Shown one piece after another: positions 9,317-17,647 of a DNA stretch of 53,422 nucleotides (position 1 is the first letter of the stretch; each line of letters starts with the position of its first letter). The position numbers and the translations under genes were made by a program. Source of the stretch: Gammaproteobacteria bacterium (lineage in GTDB: Bacteria; Pseudomonadota; Gammaproteobacteria; Arenicellales; CAJQKF01); the NCBI GenBank assembly GCA_030429665.1, contig JAUIEZ010000016.1, forward strand, positions 1-53,422. The letters are read 5' to 3'. The notes beneath the pieces are model-generated. The model had not been told where the DNA came from and did not search any database. It saw nothing but the letters and a program-made list of their open reading frames with translations.

Positions 9317-10542
9317 CAGACGATCTCCCCGGCCATGGCCGAATCGACGCAGCGTTGCATGCTGGCCAGCGCCGGCTGGTAGCCGTAGCCCCCGAGAATG
9401 TTGACGATCTTCGCGGAGTTACTGAGCAGGCGCGTCCAGCCATTGGCTTCGCCGATCTCCCGGGCATACTGGTTGTAGAAGCAGGTTCCCTGCAGCACCT
9501 TGGCGCCGGCGGCCTCCAGCGCCTCGACGAGCTTCATCCGCATCGCGTCGGCGTACACCTGCGGCGACGTGCAAACGATAACCGGCGAGACGAAGCGCTT
9601 GCCCTCGCTGTAACGGGCCAGCTGCTGCATTTCAACGAGCGACAATTGCGGCGCCGCGAACACCACCACGTCCACCTTGTCGCCCGGGCTGCCGAACCCG
9701 GAGCGGAGCGCGTCCAGGTCGGCCTCGGTCACGCGTTCGATATCCAGTGCGTCGGCACCGATCGCATCGGCGGAGGGCGCCTCGGGCGTGATGCCCTCGA
9801 TATGGAACAGCGGAATGGATCCGTAACTGGCCATGGCCGCGCCGAAGTGCTTGAGATCGTCGGAGGTGGGCACGACGTCGATTCCCTCGATGAAGGGCAC
9901 TTCCCAGTACGAACCCGCCCTGCGGCCGATCACGGCGCCCAGCACGCCCCAGTCGGTCAGCTCGCGGGGCTGGGCTTCGACCCGGAATCGCCGCGTGGCG
10001 CGTCGTCGCTCGTCAAGGTGCAGGCCATAGCGGGGCGTGCGGCCGGTCAGTCCGGCGGCGAGCGCTGACGGGCCGCCCTCGTAGTTGGACCGGGCGCCGC
10101 ATACGCTGTTGGTGTAGATGACCACGCCGGTGTCGCCGAACGCCACGTGATCGCCCAGCACCGGCGACATGACGGTCTGGTAGTTGATGCAGGTGTTGGT
10201 CATGAGGATGCCCATGCGCTCGCAAGCGGCGATGGTGCGCCGGTCGATGTCGGCCATTTCCTCCGTCTGGCCCAGCGGGCGGTAGTAGTCGAGGTCGACG
10301 CCGCGCGGATCGGTGATCATCGGAATCGCCACCCGAGCGCCCTGGTCGGCGAGGCGCTCCATGAAGTCCACACCGGCATCGCCCACCGATTCGGGATCGG
10401 CCATCATGTGCGATTGGCTCACCGGTACCAGGTCGACCGCGTCGAACATGCGTCCGACCTTGAGTTGATGGTCGATGGCCCAGCGCACCGGCTCGCTCAT
10501 CTCTCCGGCCAGCATGGCCCGTTCTTCATGGGTCAGCTTCAT
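9316..10542 (-). CDS. Aconitase X, large catalytic subunit; probable hydroxyproline-type dehydratase
   Basis: A 408-residue protein of the former DUF521 family. The ATG at 10542 is preferred because AGGAG lies eight bases upstream; another ATG two codons earlier would leave only two bases. Cys residues able to hold the iron-sulfur cluster are in NTCINYQ, NSVCGARSNYEGG and QGTCFYNQ, each in its family context. The family dehydrates its substrate; in bacteria the known one is cis-3-hydroxy-L-proline, giving pyrroline-2-carboxylate. It lies 40 bases after the TRAP permease gene, so the TRAP system probably imports its substrate. No pyrroline-2-carboxylate reductase is encoded in the window, which weakens the hydroxyproline reading. 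Confidence 0.87.
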   Translation of the reverse strand: MKLTHEERAMLAGEMSEPVRWAIDHQLKVGRMFDAVDLVPVSQSHMMADPESVGDAGVDFMERLADQGARVAIPMITDPRGVDLDYYRPLGQTEEMADIDRRTIAACERMGILMTNTCINYQTVMSPVLGDHVAFGDTGVVIYTNSVCGARSNYEGGPSALAAGLTGRTPRYGLHLDERRRATRRFRVEAQPRELTDWGVLGAVIGRRAGSYWEVPFIEGIDVVPTSDDLKHFGAAMASYGSIPLFHIEGITPEAPSADAIGADALDIERVTEADLDALRSGFGSPGDKVDVVVFAAPQLSLVEMQQLARYSEGKRFVSPVIVCTSPQVYADAMRMKLVEALEAAGAKVLQGTCFYNQYAREIGEANGWTRLLSNSAKIVNILGGYGYQPALASMQRCVDSAMAGEIV

Positions 10543-10582
10543 CGGCATGACTCCTGTCGTAGGTGATCTCGGATCGGTTCGG

Positions 10583-11878
10583 TCATTTCATGGTCTCCGG
10601 CAGCCAAAGGACGATGTCCGGGAATAGATAGATGAGGTACAGCATGACGATCTGCACCAGCAGGAAGGGCAGGGCGCCGCGCGCCAGCTTCCACAGGTCG
10701 ATTTTCGATATGCCGTGGATCGTGAAAAGGTTCACGCCGATGGGCGGCGAGATCTGCGCGATCTCCATGGCGATGGCGGCGAAGATGCCGAATACGATGG
10801 GGTGCATTCCCACCTGCTCGGCGACCGGGAAGAAGATGGGAATGGAGATCAAAAGCATCGCCGCGCTTTCCAGGAACATGCCGAGGACGACGTAGGCGAT
10901 GATCATCAACGTGACCGCGTATATACCGCTTGCGTTTTCGATGATCGCCGCGGCGATCATCTGCGGCACCTGCTCGAAGGTCAGAAAGTGTGCGAAGTAC
11001 TGGCCGAAGACGATGAGCATGAACAGCATCGAAGTGGTCCCGGCCGCCGCGATCGCGGCGTCGCGCAGTTTCCGCGCATCAAGTCGGCGTTGCAGCGCGC
11101 CCAGGAGCACCACGTAGAGCACCGACAGCGCGCCGACCTCCGTGGGTGTGAACAGGCCGGTGTAGATGGCCGCGATAATGATGATCGGCAGGAGCACGAT
11201 ACCCACCGAACGGCGGGTTACGCGCACCCGCTCGCCGAGCGGAACGTGGTGCGCTACGCGTATGGACGGCCGAGACAGCAGCACGTACAGGCTGAATGCG
11301 CCCATCATGATAAGCCCGGGCACCACGCCGCCGATGAAAAGCTGGCCGATGGACGTTTCGGTGATGACGCCGTAGAGGATCAGCGGAATGGAGGGCGGGA
11401 TGATGATGCCAAGCGTTCCGCCGCCCGCCACGAAGCCGCCGGCGCGCCGTTCACCGTAGCGTTCTTCGATCAGCAGCGGAATGGCCACCAGTCCGACCGT
11501 GGCCGCCGTGGCTACCGACGATCCCGAGATGGCGGCGAAGATGCCGCAGGCGGTAATGGTCGCGACGCCCAGCGAGTTCGGTATCGACCCGGCCCAGGCC
11601 TTGGTCACCTCGAACAGGTCGCGGCCGGCGTCGGTGCGCTGCATCAGCGTGCCGGTGAAAATGAACAGCGGCAGCGCGACGAGTTCGAAGATCAACGCGC
11701 CCTGCCACGAAGTATTGATGAAATTGCGAAAGACGTGGAACGGATCCTCGATCAGAAGCGCGGCGACGAACGCGGCGACGCCCATGGAGACGAACACGGG
11801 CACCGACAGCAGCATGAGGAAGAACAGAAGGAAAATGGCGATGTAGCCTACGTAGTCGTAGAAAAAGTCGACCAGCAT
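10583..11878 (-). CDS. dctM: TRAP transporter large permease (DctM type)
   Basis: A 431-residue inner-membrane protein with about 12 hydrophobic segments. Family markers include LPLFIFTGTLMQRTDAG, the ISGSSVATAATVG segment and GGTLGIIIPPSIPLILYGV. In TRAP systems the large subunit carries the substrate across the membrane in symport with sodium. It starts at ATG 11878, four bases after the small permease stop, and is followed by the aconitase X genes. The length is normal for the family and no defect is visible. Confidence 0.95.
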   Translation of the reverse strand: MLVDFFYDYVGYIAIFLLFFLMLLSVPVFVSMGVAAFVAALLIEDPFHVFRNFINTSWQGALIFELVALPLFIFTGTLMQRTDAGRDLFEVTKAWAGSIPNSLGVATITACGIFAAISGSSVATAATVGLVAIPLLIEERYGERRAGGFVAGGGTLGIIIPPSIPLILYGVITETSIGQLFIGGVVPGLIMMGAFSLYVLLSRPSIRVAHHVPLGERVRVTRRSVGIVLLPIIIIAAIYTGLFTPTEVGALSVLYVVLLGALQRRLDARKLRDAAIAAAGTTSMLFMLIVFGQYFAHFLTFEQVPQMIAAAIIENASGIYAVTLMIIAYVVLGMFLESAAMLLISIPIFFPVAEQVGMHPIVFGIFAAIAMEIAQISPPIGVNLFTIHGISKIDLWKLARGALPFLLVQIVMLYLIYLFPDIVLWLPETMK

Positions 11879-11882
11879 GGCT

Positions 11883-12371
11883 TCAGTCCCCGACCAGTTC
11901 AGGGTGCGGCGTGGTGTCGCCTTCCACCATTTGTACCAGGGTCTGGAGGAGCAGGCCGAGCCCCCCGAGCGGTATGGATAGCTGCGGGATCCACAACGGT
12001 ACCTCGAGGAGAGTCGCCGATACGATGTCGTTGGAGATCGAGTACCACATGAAATAGACGCCGGAGGCGATGATAAGCAGCGCGAACAACAGCGTGGTGA
12101 CCTGCGCGATGCGGTCGAATATGTGTCGTTTCGAGGGAAACAATCCGATCAGCAGCGTTACCCGGAAATGAGCGCCGCTCTTCACCGCCAGCGCGTTACC
12201 GAGAAAGCCGAGGAAGATGAACGCGTAGAGCGTGGTCTCGAATACCCAGATGGTCGGGCGATTGAACGAGCGGGCGACGGCCTCGTAGGTGATCGGCAGG
12301 CACAAGACGATGATCAGGCCCACGGAGACAATGGTCATCGCCGAGCCGATCTTGCGGGCAATGGAAAGCAT
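11883..12371 (-). CDS. dctQ: TRAP transporter small permease (DctQ type)
   Basis: A 162-residue membrane protein with four hydrophobic helices (about residues 10-30, 45-65, 83-105 and 125-145). The start at ATG 12371 is chosen because the first helix follows directly; the frame continues 20 codons upstream through the hairpin, and that part is not protein-like. DctQ clamps the large subunit in the membrane and is needed for transport. The stop precedes dctM by four bases. Confidence 0.9.
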   Translation of the reverse strand: MLSIARKIGSAMTIVSVGLIIVLCLPITYEAVARSFNRPTIWVFETTLYAFIFLGFLGNALAVKSGAHFRVTLLIGLFPSKRHIFDRIAQVTTLLFALLIIASGVYFMWYSISNDIVSATLLEVPLWIPQLSIPLGGLGLLLQTLVQMVEGDTTPHPELVGD

Positions 12372-12430
12372 CGTGTTCTCGTGTTGCGAGGTGCGGCGCC
12401 GCAGCGGGAGGGCGGTTGGAGGTTCGGGCA

Positions 12431-12475
12431 ATCGCCGGACGGACGGGCGGCGAGGCCGCCCGTCCGTTCGGCGAT
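12431..12475 (-). promoter_or_regulatory. Intercistronic hairpin between dctP and dctQ
   Basis: A 20-bp inverted repeat with one G-T wobble and a five-base loop (arms 12431-12450 and 12456-12475). It starts on the last base of the dctP stop codon and has no T-run after it on the minus strand. In operons of this kind such a stem keeps the binding-protein mRNA stable while less message reaches the permease genes. Confidence 0.75.
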
Positions 12476-13467
12476 CAATCGGCGTCGATGAGTTCCTGGA
12501 TCTCTTTCGAGTAGGTTTCGCGGGCGGCGGCCGCCAGCGGCTCCAGGCGTTCGGCGAAGGCGTTCCACATCTCGCTGCCGGGCTCGACCACGGTGACCTC
12601 GTTGCCGGCGTCCCGTACCTCGTCGAGCAGGCTCGCGAGTTTGTCGATGGCGAACTGTTGCATGTGGTCGCGCGCTTCGGCGGCGGCCTCCACCAGCGCG
12701 GTGCGGTGCTCCGGCGACAGACTGTCGTACTTGTCCTTGTTCATCACGTAGCCATGGATGAGGGTGCCGAGGACGCCGTTGGGCACGAACATGTTGGACG
12801 TCACCTCGTAGTGCTTGAGGCCGACGGCGCCGCCCAGGCCGCCCATGGCGCCCTTGACCGTGCCGCGCTGCAAGCCGGAGTAGACGTCGCCGACGCCCAT
12901 GATGGTCGGCGCGGCGCCGAGCGTCTGCAGTACTTCCGCGGAACCCTTGGAGTAGGCGCGGATGGACTGGTTTTCAAACGACTCGGGACCGGTGATCGGG
13001 AAGTTGGTGGAGACCACCGGGGGACCGATGTCGAACAGGGCGATGATCACCGCGCCCTCGTCGCGCAGCTTGTCGTCAAAATAGTCGAAGACCGGGTTGC
13101 CGGGTTTAAGATTGTCGCGGGTCCAGGGCATGGACTTGTCCCACAGCGGCGTGGTGAGTATGCCGACGTCGGCGACCCGTCCGGACCAGTTGTCGAGCGT
13201 CGTCAGGGAAATGTCCACGGTACCCTGCGGTATCGCCGTGGCGACGAACTGCTGCTTGACCATCTCGCCGCCGGCGAATGTCCGCAGTCGGATCTCGTTG
13301 CCGGATTTTTCCGCCAGCAGTTTCTCGAACAGCGGCACGAACTCGGCCACCTGGTAATGCTTGGGGCTGCCCCAGCTGGACAGGGATAGACGTTCGGCAA
13401 GTGCCTGTTGCGTCGAGGCGACGGCGGCGAGGGCGACGACGGCTACGCCGAGCAGGGACTTTTTCAA
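12475..13467 (-). CDS. dctP: TRAP transporter substrate-binding protein (DctP type)
   Basis: A 330-residue periplasmic protein. Translation starts at TTG 13467, backed by GGAGGA eight bases upstream and an immediate signal peptide with likely cleavage after ALA at residue 24. The mature chain fits the DctP family: SSWGSPKHYQVAEFVPLFEKLL, the RLRTFAGGEMV strand, and QGTVDISLTTLDNW. The Arg that usually clamps the ligand carboxylate is probably the one in the NQSIRAYSKGS strand near residue 168. It delivers an organic acid to DctQM. The promoter and a candidate operator lie just upstream, facing the GntR gene. Confidence 0.92.
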   Translation of the reverse strand: MKKSLLGVAVVALAAVASTQQALAERLSLSSWGSPKHYQVAEFVPLFEKLLAEKSGNEIRLRTFAGGEMVKQQFVATAIPQGTVDISLTTLDNWSGRVADVGILTTPLWDKSMPWTRDNLKPGNPVFDYFDDKLRDEGAVIIALFDIGPPVVSTNFPITGPESFENQSIRAYSKGSAEVLQTLGAAPTIMGVGDVYSGLQRGTVKGAMGGLGGAVGLKHYEVTSNMFVPNGVLGTLIHGYVMNKDKYDSLSPEHRTALVEAAAEARDHMQQFAIDKLASLLDEVRDAGNEVTVVEPGSEMWNAFAERLEPLAAAARETYSKEIQELIDAD

Positions 13468-13560
13468 GACGGGTTCCTCCGTAATAGTCAGTGGGCTGGC
13501 CGGTGGCGAGACGAAACGCCCTGGCCGGTTCGAGATGCCGTTTCTGCATGACGGCGAAGA

Positions 13561-13577
13561 TAACTATATAGTAACTA
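13561..13577. promoter_or_regulatory. Candidate operator in the dctP/GntR divergent region
   Basis: TAACTA occurs twice as a direct repeat 11 bases apart (13561-13566 and 13572-13577). Between and overlapping them is the perfect palindrome ACTATATAGT (13563-13572). The site overlaps the expected start of dctP transcription and is strikingly AT-rich, so it is a plausible binding site for the adjacent GntR protein. Confidence 0.45.
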
Positions 13578-13602
13578 CAGCATAGTACAATATCACTGTC
13601 AA
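13574..13602 (-). promoter_or_regulatory. Putative sigma-70 promoter of the dctP operon
   Basis: Reading the minus strand, a perfect -35 TTGACA (13602-13597) is followed after 17 bases by TGTAGT (13579-13574). It lies about 107 bases before the dctP start codon and partly overlaps the candidate operator, a layout suited to repression. Confidence 0.55.
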
Positions 13603-13661
13603 CGGGCCGCGGAATCTGGTAGGAAATCTCAGCGCAGGGCTAATCTGTTGAAAATCAAAAA

Positions 13662-14450
13662 ATGAAGACGTTCTCCCTCGACCGGGCCAACGAGTTCGTG
13701 CGTCGATACTGGCCGCCGGAAAGTTCGTATCCAAAACATGAACAGCTCAGGCGGGCGTTGACCGAGTCGATCGTCGAGGGGTTCTGGGCGCCGGGTGCCC
13801 GCCTGCCCACCGAGTCCGAATTCGTGGCGAGTACGCCGTGCAGTCTCGGTACCGTGCAGCGGGCGCTGCGCGAACTGGTTTCCCAGGGCATCATCGAGCG
13901 GCGGCGCGGCAGCGGCAGCGTGGTGGCGGACCTGAATGCGCCGACGGAAATGCCTTTGCACATGCGCTACCTCGGTGACGATGCCGATCCGCCCGCTCAC
14001 CTGCCGCGGTACACGCGGGTACTCGCTCGCCGCATCGTGAACGAGCCCGGACCATGGTCGCGCTACATCGCGCCGGACAACCAACCGGTGGTGCGAATAG
14101 ACCGCGTATTCTCGATCGACCGGCGGCTTGAGGTGTACTCGGTGTTCTACGCCGACGCCGCGCAGTTTCCCGAACTCGTCGAACTGCCCGTCGAGGCGCT
14201 CGGCAATCGCAATTTCAAGGTGTTCATGGCGCGGCGATATCACACCGCCGTGCACCGAGTGAAACAGGCGTTGCGCTTCGAGCAGCCGCCCGATGAAGTG
14301 GTTCGTAACAGCGACTGCGAGGCCGGCATCCCGGCGGCCGTGTTGAACGTGGTGGGCTACGCGCTGAACGAAGCGGCAATGTACTACCAGGACTTCTACC
14401 TGCCGCCGTCGTCCATGGTGCTCGACCTGGGCGTTGCCGTTCGTTCCTGA
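13662..14450 (+). CDS. GntR-family regulator, HutC subfamily (UTRA domain)
   Basis: A 262-residue regulator. Residues about 24-90 form a winged helix with the typical LRRALTESIVEGFWAPGARLPTE entry and a recognition helix in SLGTVQRALRELVSQGII. Residues about 105-255 form a UTRA ligand domain (NQPVVRIDRVFSID, MARRYHTAVHRVKQ, YYQDFYLPPSS). HutC regulators bind small effectors such as amino-acid breakdown intermediates and mostly act as repressors. It is transcribed away from the dctP-aconitase X operon across a 194-base gap with one clear promoter, so that operon is the likely target. It converges with the 3-hydroxybutyrate dehydrogenase gene downstream. Confidence 0.9.
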   Translation: MKTFSLDRANEFVRRYWPPESSYPKHEQLRRALTESIVEGFWAPGARLPTESEFVASTPCSLGTVQRALRELVSQGIIERRRGSGSVVADLNAPTEMPLHMRYLGDDADPPAHLPRYTRVLARRIVNEPGPWSRYIAPDNQPVVRIDRVFSIDRRLEVYSVFYADAAQFPELVELPVEALGNRNFKVFMARRYHTAVHRVKQALRFEQPPDEVVRNSDCEAGIPAAVLNVVGYALNEAAMYYQDFYLPPSSMVLDLGVAVRS

Positions 14451-14534
14451 CGCAAGAACTCAGTGGCAGGTCGAGACGACGCGCCGCCAACTGTCTCGAT
14501 CGCGCCCGACTGCGAACCGGACGTCGTCGAACGT

Positions 14535-14576
14535 AAAAAAGCGGTCGCCCGGCGTCCGGCGAATCCCTGCCGGGCG
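14535..14576 (-). terminator. Rho-independent terminator of the bdhA transcript
   Basis: On the minus strand an 8-bp perfect GC stem (arms 14569-14576 and 14546-14553) is followed within five bases by six Ts (14540-14535). It lies just after the dehydrogenase stop at 14585 and before the convergent GntR gene. The 15-base loop can form extra GC pairs. Confidence 0.7.
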
Positions 14577-14584
14577 CGCCGGCG

Positions 14585-15367
14585 TCAGGCCGCGGACCAG
14601 CCTCCGTCGATGGGCAGCGCGGCGCCGGTGAACGACGCCGCCTCGTCACCGCACAGGAAGCAGGCCAGCGCGGCGATCTGTTCGACGGTGACGAACTGTC
14701 GGGTCGGTTGCGCCCGAAGCAGTACATCCTCGATGACTTGCTGCTCGGTGATGCCGCGCGCCTTGGCGGTGTCGGGAACCTGCTTTTCCATCAACGAGGT
14801 CCATACGTAGCCGGGACAGATCGCGTTGATCGTGATGCCCTGCTCGGCGACTTCCAGCGCGGCGGACTTGGTCATGCCGACGATGCCGTGCTTGGCGGCG
14901 ACGTAGGCGGACTTGTAGGGCGACGCGACCAGGCCGTGTACCGAGGCGACGTTGATGATACGCCCGAAGCCCCGCGCCTTCATGCCGGGCAGGACGGCCT
15001 TGATGCCGTGAAAGGCCGCGCTGAGGTTCAGCGCGATGATGGTGTCCCACTTGTCCTCGGGAAATTCGTCGATGGGAGAGACAAACTGGATGCCGGCGTT
15101 GTTCACCAGCACGTCCACCTTTCCCATCGCTTGTTCGGCATCGTGAACCAGTTCCCGGATTTGCGCGGGACGGGTCAGGTCTGCCTGGCGGTAAAGGACG
15201 GTCACCCCGCTTTCGTCGGCAAGCTTTCGGCGTTGGCTTTCGACCGCGTCGGCTGTTTCGATACCGTGCATGAAGACGTTCATGCCGCGTTTCGCGAACG
15301 CATCGGCGATGCCCAGCCCGATCCCGCTTGATGAACCGGTGACCAGTGCGCATCGAGATTCGGTCAT
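14585..15367 (-). CDS. bdhA: 3-hydroxybutyrate dehydrogenase (SDR)
   Basis: A 260-residue classical short-chain dehydrogenase, the usual length for D-3-hydroxybutyrate dehydrogenase. Features are the dinucleotide loop TGSSSGIG near residue 10, NNAG near 88, catalytic Ser in NVASVHGL, the YVAAKHG Tyr/Lys pair, and the C-terminal substrate lid (VWTSLMEKQVPDTAKARGI) typical of this enzyme. It interconverts acetoacetate and 3-hydroxybutyrate with NAD(H). The ATG at 15367 follows GAGGAAAG. It sits behind the TSUP permease and shares its control region with the BKACE operon, whose reaction yields acetoacetate. That context supports the assignment. Confidence 0.88.
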   Translation of the reverse strand: MTESRCALVTGSSSGIGLGIADAFAKRGMNVFMHGIETADAVESQRRKLADESGVTVLYRQADLTRPAQIRELVHDAEQAMGKVDVLVNNAGIQFVSPIDEFPEDKWDTIIALNLSAAFHGIKAVLPGMKARGFGRIINVASVHGLVASPYKSAYVAAKHGIVGMTKSAALEVAEQGITINAICPGYVWTSLMEKQVPDTAKARGITEQQVIEDVLLRAQPTRQFVTVEQIAALACFLCGDEAASFTGAALPIDGGWSAA

Positions 15368-15410
15368 TGGTTTTCTTTCCTCGAGTTGTCGTTCGGCCGA
15401 CGACGCGTCG

Positions 15411-16136
15411 TCAGACCAATAGTAGTACCGTCGACATGGCGATGAGAAACCACAGGGCGAAACGCCGGAACTGCTTGTCATCGACGTGCGGAAACATCCT
15501 GCTGCCCAGCCACGCGCCGGCGAAAAAGCACGGGGCCAGGATCGCCGCGGTCGTCGCCCTCTCCATGTCGAGCGCGCCTCGAACGCCGAGAACGGCGAGC
15601 GCGGCGACGGATATCGCGACGATGAATATCGTCAGGTTCGAGCGCGTGACCGAGATGCTGTCGGGACCCGATAGCAAGTAGAGTATAACCGGCGGCGCGC
15701 CGACGCTGGTGGCGGAGACGAGCAATCCGCTGAGACCCCCCATGGCTGCCGCGGTCCGGGTACGTTGCGGCCCGTTGTAACGGAAACCGCGCAACATCAC
15801 GAAGGCCAGCAGCAGGACCGTCGCCGCGATAAGTCGCCGCAACAACAGGGGATCCAGTTCCGTCAGCGCGAACGTGCCGAGGGGCGCGGTCACGCAGGCC
15901 GCCACGCACAGGGGCATGAGGATGCGCGCGTTAGCCTGTCGCAGGGCATCCGGAAGCATGTTCAGGGCGGCGAAGCCTTCCAGGATGAGCGCCACGACGA
16001 CCGCCGTTTCGGGTCCCGCCACCAACGCCATCGGCGCGGTGAAAACCATGGAACCGCCGAAACCGGTCATCCCTCGCACCCAGCCGGCGAGGAAGGCCAG
16101 GGGAGCTCCCCCGAGCAGGATCCAGGCGCTCGTCAT
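15411..16136 (-). CDS. TSUP (TauE/SafE) family permease
   Basis: A 241-residue membrane protein with about eight hydrophobic segments. The first helix and loop read LAGWVRGMTGFGGSMVF, the N-terminal signature of the TSUP family, and its counterpart in the second half is SATSVGAPPVILYLLS. ATG 16136 is favoured over an in-frame GTG one codon earlier because AGGAG lies seven bases upstream. Family members move sulfite, sulfonates, sulfoacetate or simple organic anions, in either direction. It is 43 bases before the 3-hydroxybutyrate dehydrogenase gene and divergent from the TAXI-BKACE operon. Export of a by-product of that pathway is a reasonable guess, no more. Confidence 0.85.
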   Translation of the reverse strand: MTSAWILLGGAPLAFLAGWVRGMTGFGGSMVFTAPMALVAGPETAVVVALILEGFAALNMLPDALRQANARILMPLCVAACVTAPLGTFALTELDPLLLRRLIAATVLLLAFVMLRGFRYNGPQRTRTAAAMGGLSGLLVSATSVGAPPVILYLLSGPDSISVTRSNLTIFIVAISVAALAVLGVRGALDMERATTAAILAPCFFAGAWLGSRMFPHVDDKQFRRFALWFLIAMSTVLLLV

Positions 16137-16225
16137 CACCCGGCTCCTGCACGCCGGGCGTCGAGCGTGGTCTCGGCGCGGCGTTCCGCCAAGTCAACCG
16201 CCATGTTTTCAGGTTCGTAAATCAG

Positions 16226-16241
16226 TATGAAATGTTTCATA
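16226..16241. repeat. Short inverted repeat upstream of the TSUP gene
   Basis: TATGAAA and TTTCATA are separated by two bases, 90 bases from the TSUP start codon, in DNA far more AT-rich than the surroundings. It could be an operator for the minus-strand transcript; no promoter there is convincing. Confidence 0.35.
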
Positions 16242-16407
16242 TACGTTTCGTGGTGACTTGCCACCTTGACGATCTTTGGCGTCGACGGGTTCGTTGGGCG
16301 GTAGTGATAATGTAAGTAAAGTATCTGATAAAACAGCAATAAATATCGTGCTTCGTGTTCGCGGCGAGCATTGCTTCAACCCGATACATCCAACCATACG
16401 AAATGAG

Positions 16408-16437
16408 TTGACACTTATTCGCAGATTTTAATACGAT
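16408..16437 (+). promoter_or_regulatory. Putative promoter of the TAXI-BKACE operon
   Basis: A perfect TTGACA (16408-16413) is followed after 18 bases by TACGAT (16432-16437). The expected transcript leader to the GTG start at 16509 is about 65 bases. The -10 element lies inside an inverted repeat. Confidence 0.5.
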
Positions 16438-16450
16438 TACTATCGTATTA
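16429..16450. promoter_or_regulatory. Candidate operator overlapping the -10 element
   Basis: TAATACGAT and ATCGTATTA form a perfect 9-bp inverted repeat around a four-base spacer. It covers the -10 hexamer of the TAXI operon promoter, where a bound protein would block transcription. No regulator gene is adjacent; the GntR (13662) and IclR (29393) products are the candidates within the window. Confidence 0.5.
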
Positions 16451-16508
16451 TGATACTTTGATCCACGAAACTTAGAACAAGGCGTAGATTGCCTAGGAGG
16501 AAATCATA

Positions 16509-17594
16509 GTGAATGATCGTTTGAGTATTGCATTTCGGTCCGTGGTGGGCGTGGCGGCATTGTCAGCCGCCGCTTTCGTATCGACACAGGCGTCGGCGCA
16601 AACCGTTGTGCCCATGTTGACTTGTCCGCTGGGTTGCGGCGTCGTGCAGACGCAGACTGTATTGGCGGCCCAGATGGCCCGTTCCAACGCGTCCATATTG
16701 CCGGCCGCCCAGGAGACTCCCGGATACATGTACAACGTCCGGGCAATGGCCGAAGAGGCGCGCTGGGGCAAGACGGTATTCGGTACAGAGGATATCGTGA
16801 TACAGGCCGCGCTGCGGGGCGGACGGCCCGCGGTCGAGAAGTTCATGCCGGTGGAGGTGCCGATCCGCTTCAAACTGCTCTACGGCGACGGCATGGTGGC
16901 GCATGGCAAGTACTTCGTCACCCTGGATCCGGAGATCAAGAGCATCGAGGATCTCAAGGGCAAGCGGGTCTCGATCGGCCTGCCGACCCAGAGCGACTGG
17001 GGCATGGCCGCCAGCCTGTTGCTCGAGCACCGCTACGGAATTACCGCCGAAAACACCGAAATCCGTCACGTGACGCCGTCGGTCATGACCCAGGAATTGA
17101 TCGATGGCAATACGGACGCCTGCCTGCTGCCGCTCGTCACCAATGCCGACGGTGACGTGTGGTGGACCGCCGACCTGACGAGCAAGATCGAGGCGTCCGG
17201 TCAGAAGATGTACTACCTCGGCGTCGATCAGGCCGCGGTAGATGCAGTCAAGGAAAAAACGGGTATCTCCATGGTAACCGTGACCGTGCCGGCCGGTACG
17301 CTGCCGCATCAGGATTCACCCTTCGTGGCCGGTATCTCGCGCGCCTACGAGGCGGTGCATCCGGACTTTCCCGAAGAGGTTGCCTACGAGTTGGTGAAAA
17401 GCGTCGTGGAGCACGGTCCCAAGTTGCGCGAAACGGGCCAGGGGTTCTGGAAGTGGTGGTCGAAGACCAACATGGTCGCCGGCTTGAGCGAAGAGAACGC
17501 GCACCCTGGCGCAATTCGAGCCTACAAGGAAATGGGTATGTGGGAAGCGCGCAATGACTACCCGCCGGTGACCTACCCCGAAGCCGCAAACTAG
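16509..17594 (+). CDS. TRAP transporter substrate-binding protein, TAXI family
   Basis: A 361-residue periplasmic protein. It starts at GTG 16509, with AGGAGG eight bases upstream; no in-frame ATG precedes the signal peptide, which should be cut after ASA at residue 30. The TAXI pattern is visible in GYMYNVRAMAEEARWG, IKSIEDLKGKRVSIGLPTQ and NTDACLLPL. A Cys pair (CPLGC) close to the mature N-terminus may form a small disulfide loop. TAXI proteins bind small organic acids such as glutamate. The permease follows after a hairpin, then BKACE and a dehydrogenase, so the ligand is probably a hydroxy or keto acid. Confidence 0.9.
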   Translation: MNDRLSIAFRSVVGVAALSAAAFVSTQASAQTVVPMLTCPLGCGVVQTQTVLAAQMARSNASILPAAQETPGYMYNVRAMAEEARWGKTVFGTEDIVIQAALRGGRPAVEKFMPVEVPIRFKLLYGDGMVAHGKYFVTLDPEIKSIEDLKGKRVSIGLPTQSDWGMAASLLLEHRYGITAENTEIRHVTPSVMTQELIDGNTDACLLPLVTNADGDVWWTADLTSKIEASGQKMYYLGVDQAAVDAVKEKTGISMVTVTVPAGTLPHQDSPFVAGISRAYEAVHPDFPEEVAYELVKSVVEHGPKLRETGQGFWKWWSKTNMVAGLSEENAHPGAIRAYKEMGMWEARNDYPPVTYPEAAN

Positions 17595-17647
17595 GCTTCC
17601 ATCGGTTATCCACCGACGACGGCGACAAACCGTGGCCGTCATTCACT

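Noticed and set aside
9316..10542. Aconitase X as a phosphomevalonate dehydratase
   Set aside because: That activity belongs to archaeal mevalonate pathways; no other mevalonate gene is present and the host looks gammaproteobacterial.
16599..16640. TAXI protein as a lipoprotein because of the CPLGC motif
   Set aside because: The Cys lies about ten residues after a clean Sec cleavage site, so it is not in a lipobox.
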